In this document: positions 27,074 through 37,571 of the stretch, one piece after another | Layout: each line of letters starts with the position of its first letter | Position numbering within the stretch: the first letter of the stretch is position 1 | Source: Glebionis coronaria | Taxonomy: Eukaryota; Streptophyta; Magnoliopsida; Asterales; Asteraceae | NCBI GenBank assembly: GCA_025667525.1 | Contig: CM046876.1 | Coordinates: forward strand, 536,288,038-536,352,037 | Reading direction: 5' to 3' | DNA: 64,000 nt | Notes under the pieces: generated by a model | Databases searched by the model: none | Told to the model about the DNA's origin: nothing | What the model saw: the letters and a program-made list of their open reading frames with translations, nothing else | Program-made: the position numbers and the translations under genes

Positions 27074-27142
27074 TAAGTACTTCCCGGCTGGTCACCCAAC
27101 CTAGTACTACTCTGACATGAGCACGCTTAACTGCCAGTTCCT
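27074..27142 (-). ncRNA. 5S-rRNA-derived segment of the inverted Cassandra LTR
   Basis: On the minus strand it reads CAGTTAAGCGTGCTCATG, GTAGTACTAGG and TTGGGTGACC, matching the internal control region of plant 5S rRNA (AGTTAAGCGTGC, GTAGTACTAGGATGGGTGACC). Such sequence inside a short LTR defines Cassandra elements. It is not a 5S gene: only the middle and 3' part are alike. Confidence 0.8.
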
Positions 27143-27429
27143 AAGAACCCCACTTGCAGTAGACCACAAAACGCGTTGTGTCATGAGAAGGCGACTGTTA
27201 TCTTATGAACCATGGATCTCTCCTGGCCACAGCCGATGTGGGATTTGCCTAGGGTGTCACAATCACCCCCCCCCCCTTCGGGACTCATCGTCCTTGATGA
27301 GGTTTGCATTGTGACACCCTAGGCAAATCTCACATCGGCTGTAGCCAGGAGAGATCCATGGTTCATAAGATAATAGTCGCCTTCTCATGACACAACGCGT
27401 TTTGTGGTCTATTGCACGAGGGGTTCTTA

Positions 27430-27498
27430 GGAACTCGCAGTTAAGCGTGCTCATGTTAGAGTATTACTAGTTTGGGTGACCTGGCAGGAAGTACTCAC
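27430..27498 (+). ncRNA. 5S-rRNA-derived segment, Cassandra left plus LTR
   Basis: CAGTTAAGCGTGCTCATG then GAGTATTACTAGTTTGGGTG and GGAAGTACTCACA. More diverged from 5S (GTATTACTAG) than the other two copies. Confidence 0.78.
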
Positions 27499-27788
27499 AC
27501 GAGGGCCATAAAGCAAAGCCGTGAGCCTGCGGGCAAAGCGGACAATATTATGGTCTGAGTAGGCGGGATGTTAAAAATGGCATCAGAGCTACTCCTGAGC
27601 CGTTCAGGATGGTGGGGCAAACCTCATCGAGGACGATGAGTCCCGAAGGGGGGGGGGGGGGGGGTAATTGTGACACCCTAGGCAAATCCCACATTGGCTG
27701 TGGCCCGGAGAGATCCATGGTTCATAAGATAAGAGTCGTCTTCTCATGACACAACGCGTTTTGTGGTCTACTGCACGTGGGGTTCTTA

Positions 27789-27857
27789 GGAACTGGCAGT
27801 TAAGCGTGCACATGTCAGAGTAGTACTAGCTTGGGTGACCTGGCGGGAAGTACTCAC
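27789..27857 (+). ncRNA. 5S-rRNA-derived segment, Cassandra right LTR
   Basis: CAGTTAAGCGTGCACATG then GAGTAGTACTAGCTTGGGTG and GCGGGAAGTACTCACA; the closest of the three to 5S rRNA. Confidence 0.8.
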
Positions 27858-28675
27858 ATAAGGGCCATAAAGCAAAGCCGTGAGCCTGCGTGCAAAACGG
27901 ACTATATTATGGTCTAAGTAGGCGGGATGTTACATAAGTTGTTTTTGGTTTCTAGCTCAAACCGCTTATTCTCTTGATATTTTTCATTGCTTTTGATCAT
28001 ACATCAATATTCCTAGCTTATAAATAGTTTTTGGAAGTTTCAGCTTTTGTTAATAAGCCATAAGCTCAAAATAAACTTTTTGCATAAGCTCAAAATTTGT
28101 TTAATAAGCTACAACTTATTTCATTTACCCAAATTAATTTTCCCTAGCTTATTTTCACTTAGGAACATTTTAAAACAAATTAGAGTTTATTTGGTAGAGT
28201 AAAACTTCTTATTCAGCTAGATAAAAGCTTTCAACTTGTTTTTAAGTTTTTCTTTGTTTAAATTGCAATATAGTCCCTGGAATTTTAGATTGTTGTACTT
28301 TTCTGCATTAGGCTTGAACTTTTTTGGTTTGGCAGTTAGAGTCCCTTATTTTTAGGAGTTTGTTAGAAGTTCGTTATTAGTTTGTTTAATTAGTTTTAAA
28401 TTTGTTACATTTTATATCTTTGTTATTTTCCTTTTATTAAATTGTCATTTGTTTAGTTCCTTGTTTTTAGCTTGTTAATTGTAATTTGTGATTTACTTGT
28501 GGTACTTGCTACGTGCTTTTAGAATAGTACGTATACGTATTCGATATTATTTTTACCTTTTTACGTGCTTTGTTTGCCAACTAGAAATAGATACCAAATT
28601 TCCTTTTATTAAGCAAAAACAATTAAGTCTTTGCTTAAAATTGGATATCAATTCGAGTCGAGTCGAGAAAAAACA

Positions 28676-29230
28676 ATATACTATAAAATGGTTATTAAAC
28701 CTTCTGTGAAGTCTAAACATTTCCATCCTAAGGGATTGGATGATGTAGTTGTTGTGAAGGCAACATGGACAACTAATACCATTTGCTACCAAGAAATCAA
28801 GAAAACATGGATCACCCATAAGTTTTGAGATAGGAACACCCAAGATTGGAGTGTTAGCAGGAGGAGGAGGCATGGTGTCTAAGGATGAAATAGGTGAATG
28901 CTCAACAAAGTCATCCTCAAAGGGAATTCTTTGGAGGGGTATAGGGTTCTCAACCAAGAGAGGACTTTGAGAGAAGGTGGAAGATAACTCATTCATCCTA
29001 GATTGGAATGAAGAAAAGGTAGAACCATGAGAGTGGTTTGTACCATGAATTGAACTTGTCTTGCATGGTGCAAGATGTGATGAAGATGATGAAGAAATGA
29101 GAATTGGTATGGTCTCATTTTTGGGTGTAAGAAAGGCTGAAGAACCTTTTTTAGGTATCTTGATCTTAATCTTGATGCTCTTTTTGGTGGAATAGTGTTT
29201 GGAAGAGTTTGAGGATCTAGTGGACACCAT
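28676..29230 (-). pseudogene. Unrecognised retroelement-like ORF, 3' end cut off
   Basis: From ATG 29230-29228 (context ACCATGG) it reads MVSTRSSNSSKH, a Lys-rich basic stretch (IKIKIKIPKK), a Ser/Pro-rich region and GVPISKLMGDPCFLDFL, ISCPCC. The frame is cut near 28676 where the Athila-C LTR begins; the residues after RRFNNHF come from that LTR. An MVSTRS-type start is common in plant retroelement ORFs. The segment in front (29231-29465) has a leader look, with CAAACATTT and repeated TAAGCC. No named domain recognised; it may belong to the minus-strand Copia element to its right. Function unknown. Confidence 0.5.
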
Positions 29231-29465
29231 GGTTGAGTGTTTAAGGCTTAGAGAAGGCTTAGAATATGTGAGGAAGAAGAAGAACCATTAATGGTTTAAG
29301 AAGAGAATAGGATGATCCAAAGTGGTAATGGGATACAAATGTTTTTGGTGAATAATGAAAATTTCCAAGCTTAATTGGAAAAAGTTGGTGTTTAGCAAAC
29401 ATTTTATCTATCTTTACAAAGATTTAGAGGAAACATTTTAAAGCAAAGATTCTATCAAAAATCCA

Positions 29466-29545
29466 ACCTGCGGCTCAATAAACATAGACGCGACTCAATA
29501 TCGATATTGAACCGCCAGAAATATTGATCCGCGGGCAGAACATTC
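29466..29545. repeat. Palindromic GAGCCGC unit, copy 1
   Basis: Contains GCGGCTCAATA, the perfect 16-bp palindrome TCAATATCGATATTGA and TGATCCGCGGGCAGAAC. Related units lie at 31813-31900 and, inside a Copia LTR, 34236-34316. On the minus strand it lies about 240 bp upstream of the ATG at 29230. Confidence 0.7.
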
Positions 29546-29862
29546 AAAAAGTGTTGCTTCCAACATTTTTCACAAGCCCAAATTTTAAACACTTATTTAT
29601 CAAGCCAAGATAGACTACCAACCAAAATCTAAATAGCTAACTAACACATAATTACACATAAACACGTAAATTGAAAGTTCAATCACATGTAGCATAGATA
29701 TGATTAAAATACTAGTCAATCCAAACAATTAAGTATTATTATTAGAAACCAAAGTCTAATAAAAAGAAAATGTCTAATGCAATAGATGTTCAACATAAGA
29801 ACAAATGAAACCATCCAAGACATCCAATTGGCTTTGAATGTACCTCTTGATTCCACACGATG

Positions 29863-31131
29863 CTCGTGTAACTCCTATCGAGTCTCAAGGTTGGAACGGT
29901 AAACTTGCTCAAGATTAAGATCATGAGGGAGCTCACTTGAATAGGAAGGAGGAAGAGGTATTGGGTCTAAACCTTCCATGAAAGTGTCCAAAGATGGAGA
30001 GGAGCCACTCGGGGAACCAACGTTGGTACTAGTTCCTACATCAGTACCATCACTTGATGAAGAGTAATTTTTCTCATCTTCAGATGGTTCCCGTTGATCA
30101 CCTCTATGCCTACCACAGTCACTCCTAACCTTTCGTGGACGATACCTTTAAATAAGATACATCACACGAATGACGTGCAAGTATTTAGAGAGACGAGGCA
30201 AGGGATAGTCATGATCAACCTTTTTGAAAAGGCGAGTGAGGAGCATGGCATAAGGAAGGTTTGTCTTTGGCTTGGTGAGCATGTAATGGATTCGTTGAGC
30301 GGTAAAGTATGCCAGACTGTACTTGATGAAATGACACATACAAAATACAACACATCATATGTGCCATACACGCGGGAACATGATCCCGGTTTCCACCATG
30401 ACAAAACATATTCTCCCTAATTATGTCAGCCCAAGAGACCATACATGGGTTAAGGTCGCTTACGAGTATCTCATAAAAAGACAACACGCGTCGCTTACGA
30501 GTAGGGGTGTGATTTGGGTTGACCCGGTCGGGTTCGGGTCAACTCGGGTCGGGTCAAGTCGGGTCAAGGGTAAAAAATATATAACCCGAACCCGAGCCTA
30601 ATTAGAACTCGGGTCACTCGGGTTCGGGTCAATTCGGGTCGGGTCAATTCGGGTCGGGTCAACTCGGGTTCGGGTCAACCCGAGTTTGAGGAAAAAGTGG
30701 CCTAATTTTGTACTAAAACAATGTAAAAAGTCTAATTTTAGTCGGGTCAAGTCGGGTTAATCGGGTTCGGGTCAACTCGGGTCGGGTCAAGTCGGGTCAA
30801 GGGTAAAAATATATAACCCGAACCCGAGCCTAATTAAAACTCGGGTCAATTCGGGTCAACCCGAATTGACCCGAATACGCTTTTGGACCCGAGTGACCCG
30901 ACCCGAATATGATTATTCGGGTTCGGGTTCGGGTCGGGTTCGGGTCGAGTCAACTTTTTTGACACCCCTACTTACGAGTATCTCATAAGAAGAACTTGAC
31001 CCTCATGAAAGTAACAGTTTTGAAGCAAACGAAGAGTATTTGAGAGGTGTTCGGATTCACAAGATTCTGAAAGGTTAAGCATGTATTGCTCGATCTTTTG
31101 GTGGTCATTTTGATATTCCGAAGGCATATTT
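29863..31131 (-). pseudogene. Decayed ORF resembling the plant transposon-protein domain
   Basis: Pieces read on the minus strand: MPSEYQNDHQKIEQYMLN (from 31131), then across the hAT-2 insertion FYEILVSDLNPCMVSWADII, then after a frameshift YFTAQRIHYML, LPYAMLLTRLF and RLSKYLHV, and, past a stop, a Ser-rich acidic tail ending SNLETR. The LPYAMLLTRLF piece is typical of the 'putative plant transposon protein' domain found in extra ORFs of plant LTR elements; its function is unknown. The ORF has a MITE, a frameshift and stops, so it is dead. Confidence 0.55.
30502..30970. mobile_element. hAT-2: hAT-type MITE, 469 bp
   Basis: Terminal repeats TAGGGGTGTGA and TGACACCCCTA flanked by CTTACGAG (30494-30501, 30971-30978). 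The inside is dominated by repeats of TCGGGTCAAGTCGGGT and complements, able to fold on itself. No transposase. A 35-bp tandem duplication of the target (from 30452) lies just to its left. Confidence 0.92.
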
Positions 31132-33209
31132 TTAGTACCTATATTAAACTAAAAAAATGTTTCCACAATCACTCTATGTACATAAAGATTAGTAAAAATC
31201 AAAATTACAAGAATGTGTTTAATCAGTTTCTTGACTAACCAAATGATGATTCCCTATAATTATTATGCTCACAATGTAACAAATTCATTTTTGACAAATG
31301 CATATGACTTATGCGAATCAACCATAAATTTGAACATTGGTTTTCAAAATTTGTTTTTAGGTAAGAATTAACAATGAAATTACCAATGTGTTCAAGGGTT
31401 CATATCAATTCCATCATTAAACCAAATTGCTTTGATTAAAATTCAGATTTGTTTCATAAGTGGGTTTGGTGAAATCACAAGGAATACGAACCTAAAGAAT
31501 CATAGCACTAAAACTATGGATACCCACATTCCTAATTTGGTTCTAATTTAATTTAATTTCAAAAATCCCTAATTATGAAATTAAGAACCTTAGAACAATT
31601 TAGTTGAAATTGAATGAAGAAACTTAAAATTAATCGATGTTAGATGATGGATGGATGAGACTCTTGTCTTGAAATCAATTAATTTGAGTGATTTGGAAGG
31701 TTTTGAAGGTTGTTAATGGAGGTTTTATGTATCTCCTCGTCGCACCAGCAAAAAAGAGGAAGGAGATGTTTTTGAAAAAGTGTAAAATAATAAAACAAGC
31801 ATTATTTTAAGCTCATTGGGCCGTAGCTCATTATCGATAATGAACCACACATTACCACCGCGCTATTTATTGAGCCGCGGGCAAAACACTTAAAAAGTCC
31901 ACGAAAATGAAAGAAAATTTTTAAACCAAGTTTTTCTAAAATACTTAAAACATGTATTAAGCCTTTTGAAAGTCATTGGACCACTTCAAGACTAGGTTAT
32001 AATGCCTTAATCATGGATTACGAGTGGAATCGAGACCCAAAAAGACCGAATTAGACCGAAACGAAGAAACGACTACTCGTAAACAAAAAGGGAAAAGAGA
32101 GAAACCAAGAGGAGAGAATAAAAGCCAATTATCAATGCTCAAGATATGAATGACAATATTCAAGTTATGAAAACGAAGAGCTTGTGTCATATATAGTGGT
32201 TCATGACGTGCCTTTCCGGTGTAAGACGAAACTGCTTTGGTAATGAACCATACCAAGCTATTTTTGTTATATAGATTAAGAACACTTACTAATAAATGTC
32301 TCAAACTTTTACAAAACATGAGCAAGAATATAGATTCACTTTCTCTTCCACGTGATCGGACTAATATCATTGTTAAGGGCCACAATGACAATATCTTTGG
32401 AATATTTCAATTCAAAATGTGTAGTATCCTAACTACAACATTTGATGTAGTTTGGTATCTCAAAGGATTAATCAATCAACTTAGAGATGAGCTCAATTTC
32501 ACATACTACACATGATATAGGGCCTACTAACCGTATTAAGTTGCAAACTACATTTATCATGCTTGATACTATAAGCTACTACTAACTCACTCTACACCAC
32601 TTATGTAAGTCAAGTATCCAAGACCATGCAAGTTTGAGAGGGTGAAAGAATAGAATCACATACCACAAATAAGTTTCAAGGCAAGGATGCCAAGAGAAAT
32701 CACATAGTCAAATAATGATCAAAATAATGATCAAAGGACGAGTGGAAGAACGAAAACTTACCTTAGCCGTAAAGTGCATCCTTAGTCTTCTATGGACTAA
32801 TGCACCACCCGAACTTGACCAAAAGCCATACATAGTCTTCAAGGACTGGTATCATGTCCACCATTCTTGATATCATCGTCCCAAGATGTTGGAGATCAAA
32901 AGGAGATGAGTCTTCAACAAGTGTAAGTAACTCAATCTACAATCTAGTTAATGATTAGCCTTCATGAGTACCTACACAAAGAAAGATACAAACTAGTAGA
33001 TACATTTTAGGAGCAAATCTAAAATGCATAAAAGCTACTAATAAGATCATAATCAAAATGAGTTGATATAGCAATAATTTTAAGGTCTATTTTTATAGAA
33101 AAACTGGTTTTGTCCGTAAAGAAACATTAGAGCAACCAACCCTAGTAGAGACAATAGATCGATCGAAGCTTTAAAGCACAATATACTTCAAATATCTTAT
33201 GTGACCATC
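31132..33209. other. Non-coding or unrecognised interior of the minus Copia element
   Basis: Between the primer site and the decayed ORF. Holds palindromic unit 2 (31813-31900). The ORF on 32011-32391 (minus) has no recognised domain. No reverse transcriptase, integrase or RNase H coding was found anywhere in 28676-33209. Confidence 0.55.
31813..31900. repeat. Palindromic GAGCCGC unit, copy 2
   Basis: Contains the perfect 16-bp palindrome TCATTATCGATAATGA and TTGAGCCGCGGGCAAAAC followed by ACTTAAAAAGT, matching copy 1 (CGGGCAGAACATTCAAAAAG). Confidence 0.7.
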
Positions 33210-33221
33210 GCTCTAATACCA
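33210..33221 (-). promoter_or_regulatory. Primer-binding site of the minus-strand Copia element
   Basis: Minus strand TGGTATTAGAGC, one base from the initiator tRNA-Met site TGGTATCAGAGC, directly after the LTR end. Confidence 0.75.
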
Positions 33222-33222
33222 A

Positions 33223-34695
33223 TCATAGAAACTAGAAGGGGGGGGGGGGGGTAAATAGTTTCTATAATTAAGGTCCTAATTAAAATTAAGTTGGTCCTAA
33301 AATTTCCTTTTATTTGAAAACTAGTTTCATAGTTGTTAAGTCAATTTCTAAAACATTTACTATATCTAGTGATTATGGAAATGAAATGCATGAATGTAAA
33401 GATAAATGAGTAAAGAGTAAGGAAATAATCAACCTAAGAAAAGACACCAAGATTTATAGTGGTTCGGCAATGAAGCTCTCTCTTCGTTCCTAATCCACTC
33501 CTCGAGTAAAACTTACTCGAGATATCCACTATATCCACAAGCACCCTTCTTGGTGGAGAAAACCTTACAAATTCGCTTACAATTTTTCAAACACTAATCT
33601 AAATGTCGAGTTCTAATCCTAATCTAGAACCGATCTTTGTCGCCCATCTTCTTTTCTGGCACAAGGCTAGATGTCGATTCCTAATCCAAAGCTAGAACCA
33701 ATCTTCTTCGCCCATCTTTTTTTTCTAAAACAAGGCTAGATGTCGAGTCTTAATCCAAAGCTAGAACCAATATTCACACACATCACTTTCTTGTTAAGTG
33801 AGAACTCACAAGACACCAACACACATTTACATCACTTTATAGTTTAGTGAGAACTTACACACAAGACATATTACAACACAAGACACATCCAAGTATACAC
33901 ATATAACTTGGATCTACACAAGACTCATATAAACAAAATGATGAACATGACTAGATCTAAGAAAGGATGATTTTCATCAATGCTTCATCTTTTATCACAT
34001 CACAAATGTGTGACTCATATTCTCTTTGGACAAGTAAAGAAGGGGATCAAGAGGATTCTCATTAGTAAACATACTTAACAAATTACGTGATCATTTACTA
34101 ATGATTGGAAACATAGAAAAAAAGATACAAAGTAAAAAACTGTCCAAAAATGCTCACTGGAAAATGGAGAAATGATTCACTATTTATAGGAGACAAGTTT
34201 TCACGGCTCTCTCAGCGTGACTCATTAAATGGACTGGTGGCTCAATACTGATATTGAGCCGCATGCACCTATATTGAGCCGCATGCACCTATACTGAGCC
34301 GCGGGCTCTAGAGTCCGCTCCTTTTTTTTTTATTTAGTGGGGAAATCCCATCTAGTGAAGTTTATACCTCAAGAGGATATTTCTAGACCATTTGGAATAT
34401 GCCAAATTTAAATTCCCATTTTCTATTTTAATAAAACATATTCTTAAAAAGAAAGTTAACTAAAATATTTTGTCACATTTGTATAAATGTGAGTTTATCA
34501 CTTTCTATGATAACTAAACATGTATATGGTATGTTTGTGTAAGACTTAAATGATTATTACCTTTATGATAATGTTTGTTGAATAATTCGTCTTTCAATTA
34601 TCTTTGACGATAAATGTTTTTACACTTTGTCGTGATCAAAACTAAGAAAGATTAGTTATTACAAATAATGTTTTTAAGCATTGGTTGCATTTACA
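33223..34695 (-). repeat. Copia 5' LTR, minus strand (about 1.47 kb)
   Basis: On the minus strand TGTAAATGC...TTTCTATGA. It contains a TATA box (TATAAATAG on the minus strand near 34192), palindromic unit 3 (34236-34316), a G13 run at 33239-33251 near its end and a tandem array with CTAGATGTCGA at 33605-33780. It is an inverted relative of the LTR starting at 34723. Confidence 0.8.
34236..34316. repeat. Palindromic GAGCCGC unit, copy 3
   Basis: GGCTCAATACTGATATTGAG is a near-perfect palindrome, followed by three tandem 19- to 20-bp copies of TATTGAGCCGCATGCACC, the last ending CCGCGGGC. It lies in the U3 of the minus-strand Copia LTR, about 40-50 bp upstream of its TATA box. Confidence 0.75.
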
Positions 34696-34722
34696 GTTTG
34701 TCATAATAAAAAAAAGGGAGAT
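34696..34722 (+). promoter_or_regulatory. Polypurine tract of the plus-strand Copia 3' LTR
   Basis: AAAAAAAAGGGAGAT directly before TGTTAATGC. Only 27 bp separates the two inverted LTRs; the first five bases, GTTTG, would be the target duplication if the minus element inserted here. Confidence 0.7.
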
Positions 34723-35137
34723 TGTTAATGCAAAAGATGCCTAAAAACATTAATTGTAATAACTAATGTTTCTTGGTTTTGATCACGACAAAGTGTAAAA
34801 TCGTTTATTGTCAAAGATAACCGTAGGACGAATTATTCAACGAACACTGTCATTTAGATAATAATCATTTAAGTCTTACACAAACATATCTTAAACATGT
34901 TTGATGATCATTAAAAGTGATTAAAATTAAAACTCACTTTTAATCAAATGTGACAAAACATTTTTTATATACTTTCTTTTTAAGAAAATATTTTATGAAA
35001 ATGGAAAATAGAAAGTTTAAATTTAGGATATTTCAAAATAAAACTAGATATTCCTTGTGAGGTATAAACCTTGCCAGATGGAATTTCCACATTACAAGAC
35101 AAAATGATTGTAAGTCTAGCTGTTGGCTCCTTGTCCC

Positions 35138-35210
35138 TATAAATAATGAACCCCAGGAACAACAATGAACCACACGCAGACTAGCCGTTGGCTCCTTGTC
35201 CCTATAAATA
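35138..35210 (+). promoter_or_regulatory. Duplicated core promoter in the Copia LTR
   Basis: GTTGGCTCCTTGTCCCTATAAATA occurs twice, with TATAAATA at 35138-35145 and 35203-35210, 65 bp apart. The minus LTR of the same family has a single TATA box. Confidence 0.65.
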
Positions 35211-35512
35211 GTGGATCATTTTCCATTTTCCTTAAACCTTTTTGGACTTCCTTTTTGCTTCTAAATCTCCTTTCTATCTTTCGATCATTAGTGAATGATC
35301 ACTTAATTTGTTAAGTATGTTTACCTATGAATATCTCCTTAATCCCCTTCTTCGTATATCCAGAGAGAAGATAACTCACACACTTGTGATGTATTAAAAG
35401 ATGAAGCCTAGATGAAGATAATCTTCCTATAACTCTAGTCATGTTCATCATATTTGTTCATTTGAGTCTTGTGAAGATCCAAGGTATATGTGTATACTTG
35501 GATGAGTCTTGT

Positions 35513-35703
35513 GTGTTAGTTCTCACTTATCTCTAAAGTGATGTGAGTATGAGTGTTGTGTGTGTTAGCTCTCACTTAACTCTATAGTGATGTAAGTGTT
35601 AGTGTTTTGTGTGTAAGTTCTCACTTATCTCTAAAGTGATGTAAGTGTGAGTCTGAGTGTGTCAGTTCTCACTCAACTTAAAAGTGATGTGAGTGTGAGA
35701 AAT
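35513..35703 (+). repeat. Tandem array, about 62 bp x 3-4
   Basis: Units of the type GTTCTCACTTATCTCTAAAG followed by TGATGTGAGT, within the transcribed part of the Copia LTR. Confidence 0.85.
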
Positions 35704-35704
35704 G

Positions 35705-35877
35705 AGTATAGATTGGTTCTAGCTTTGTATCGGTAAAGAAAATAGGTGACGAGTGTAGATTGGTTCTAGCTAAGATTAGAACTTGATATCTAGCCTTGTG
35801 TCAGTAAAGGAAATGGACGACGAGAGTAGATTGGTTCTAGCTAGGATTAGAACTCGACATTTAACTTAGTGTCAGTA
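35705..35877 (+). repeat. Tandem array, about 60 bp x 3
   Basis: Units with GTAGATTGGTTCTAGCTA and GTGTCAGTAAAG; the reverse complement occurs in the minus LTR at 33605-33780. Confidence 0.82.
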
Positions 35878-37571
35878 TTTGTTGTAAGCGACGATGTAAT
35901 GTTTTCTCTGCAAGAATGGACCTTGTGGATATAGTGAAAATATCGAGTAGGTGTACTCTAGGAGTGGAGTAGGAACGAAGAGAGAGCTTCGTTGTCGTAC
36001 CACTATAAATCCTTGGTGTCTTCCTTTAGGTTGTTTCTTTCCTTACTCTTTATCAGTGTTCCAAAACAAGGTCTACAAGGCCGATTAATCGCTACAAGGC
36101 CTTCTACCTTGCCGATTAATGAAAAGGCGATTAATGGTGGTCAACTGTTGTAAAACCCACTTTAAAAAACCCTAAGATTCATTAAATGCACGAATTTATG
36201 GTTAAATTTAAAATTTTGTAATTAATTAATATACGCCATGCATCATGAATATTTAATACGAATATTATGTATATTAATTAAGGATCATAAGTATTATGTA
36301 CGTAAACACGAATATTAATACACAATAACTATGTACTTATAATATTAAGAAAACATTCAAGAAATGTAAACACGATAATTAAACACGAACACACACGATA
36401 ATATGTAAACAAGAAAAAACAAACATGAAACTATAAGGGGTGTTTGTTGGATTTCGGCTAGAAGAAGAGAAGGGGGCAAGATGGGCCAAGCCCGACCCAA
36501 GGGATTTTTCTAGACAATTCATAAAACCACATGAGATTTACTCATTATTATTTTTCAAGAAAACAAAAACAAAACCCTACCTCCTCTCCCTTTGGCCGCC
36601 GACGATCAAGAACACACGAGGGTGTGTTTGTCGATTTTGATCTTGAATTCATACGCATCGTGTTCTTGTTTCCAATCACCAATTCATTCACGCATTTGGT
36701 ATCACCAAAACCTTCATCTTTTATTATTCTTTTAATTATAATTACTTTCATGTGTACTAATCTTAAAATCATAATTAAAACATGTTATACTAAAGCTTAG
36801 ATCAAGAAAAGGTTTTGGGTGGTGGTTGTTTTGGGCCGACGCACGCAAACCGAGAGCACTAGGCTCTCAGTGACTGTTTTTGACCACCAGCCGAGACCCA
36901 AGAGGGCTCGGTGTGGTTTTTTCTCGAACGTCAGCAAGCAAGGAACCCCCACAGGGGAACCCTTTTGATTTCAGTGTCAACCGAGACCACATAGGGTCTC
37001 ACTGGGGACTTTTGGTTAGGCAGTGGGAACCGACTTCTAGCCGGTGGGTGATTTAGGCCATCAGTGGGAACCCGGCTAGGACCGGGGTGTGATTTGTTCG
37101 ACCAGTGGCAACCGGCAACGGCGGTGTGAGCCACGGCTACAGCCAAAGGCTGCCAACCACTAGCCAGAACCACCAGCCGCCGGCTGGGAGGTGATGGTTT
37201 GGCTTGTTTGGTCATGTTTGTTTGTTTCTCGGGTTTCGGGCTCGGGAACTTAACATTTTTCAATAATACATAATTAAACCAATTATGAAAATACTTTACG
37301 TTATGAATTAATTAATTAAGTTTATTAATTAATTTTGGTTTAATTAAAATAAAACTTAGGTTATGTTTATTTAAATAAAATCATGATATAACATGTATGT
37401 ACATTCATCTAAATAAACTTATGATATAATATTTAATAATATAATTATTCATGAACATAGATTTAATTAATTAAAACTTAGGTTAATTAATTAATATCTT
37501 TTATGGTAGAGTTTAATAAGATGAAGTATGTGATATTATTAATTAATATTAACTTATAATAACATGACATG

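Larger units (their letters stand above)
26996..27934 (+). mobile_element. Cassandra-type TRIM with three LTRs, one inverted
   Basis: A 266-bp LTR occurs at 26996-27261 (minus), 27310-27575 (plus) and 27669-27934 (plus). The plus pair encloses a 93-bp inside with primer site TGGCATCAGAGC (27578-27589, initiator tRNA-Met type) and a G-rich polypurine tract ending GGGGTAAT. The inverted LTR is joined to 48 bp (27262-27309) that is the reverse complement of the polypurine-side interior. The whole block is flanked by TAAGC (26991-26995) and TAAGT (27935-27939), an almost perfect 5-bp duplication, which suggests one insertion of a rearranged product. No protein coding. Confidence 0.88.
15883..28675 (+). 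repeat. Athila-C 3' LTR, split by three insertions
   Basis: Begins TGTTAACTGTGTAAACAC after GTGTAGGGGAATT, the same arrangement as the Athila-B 3' LTR. Its own sequence is 15883-17096, then 26099-28675 minus a MITE and a Cassandra element, giving about 2.5 kb. The right end is inferred: T-rich LTR-like sequence stops at CA (28674-28675) where the minus-strand ORF is interrupted. Confidence 0.6.

Noticed and set aside
27117..27813. Three conserved short ORFs (STLNCQFLRTP...)
   Set aside because: The same LTR read three times; no coding function is known for Cassandra LTRs.
27074..27857. 5S rRNA genes
   Set aside because: Only the control-region part resembles 5S; the segments sit in 266-bp LTRs with primer site and polypurine tract, so they belong to a Cassandra element.
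36931..37263. 110-codon minus ORF in the solo gypsy LTR
   Set aside because: Located in LTR sequence, no domain, no relative elsewhere in the window.
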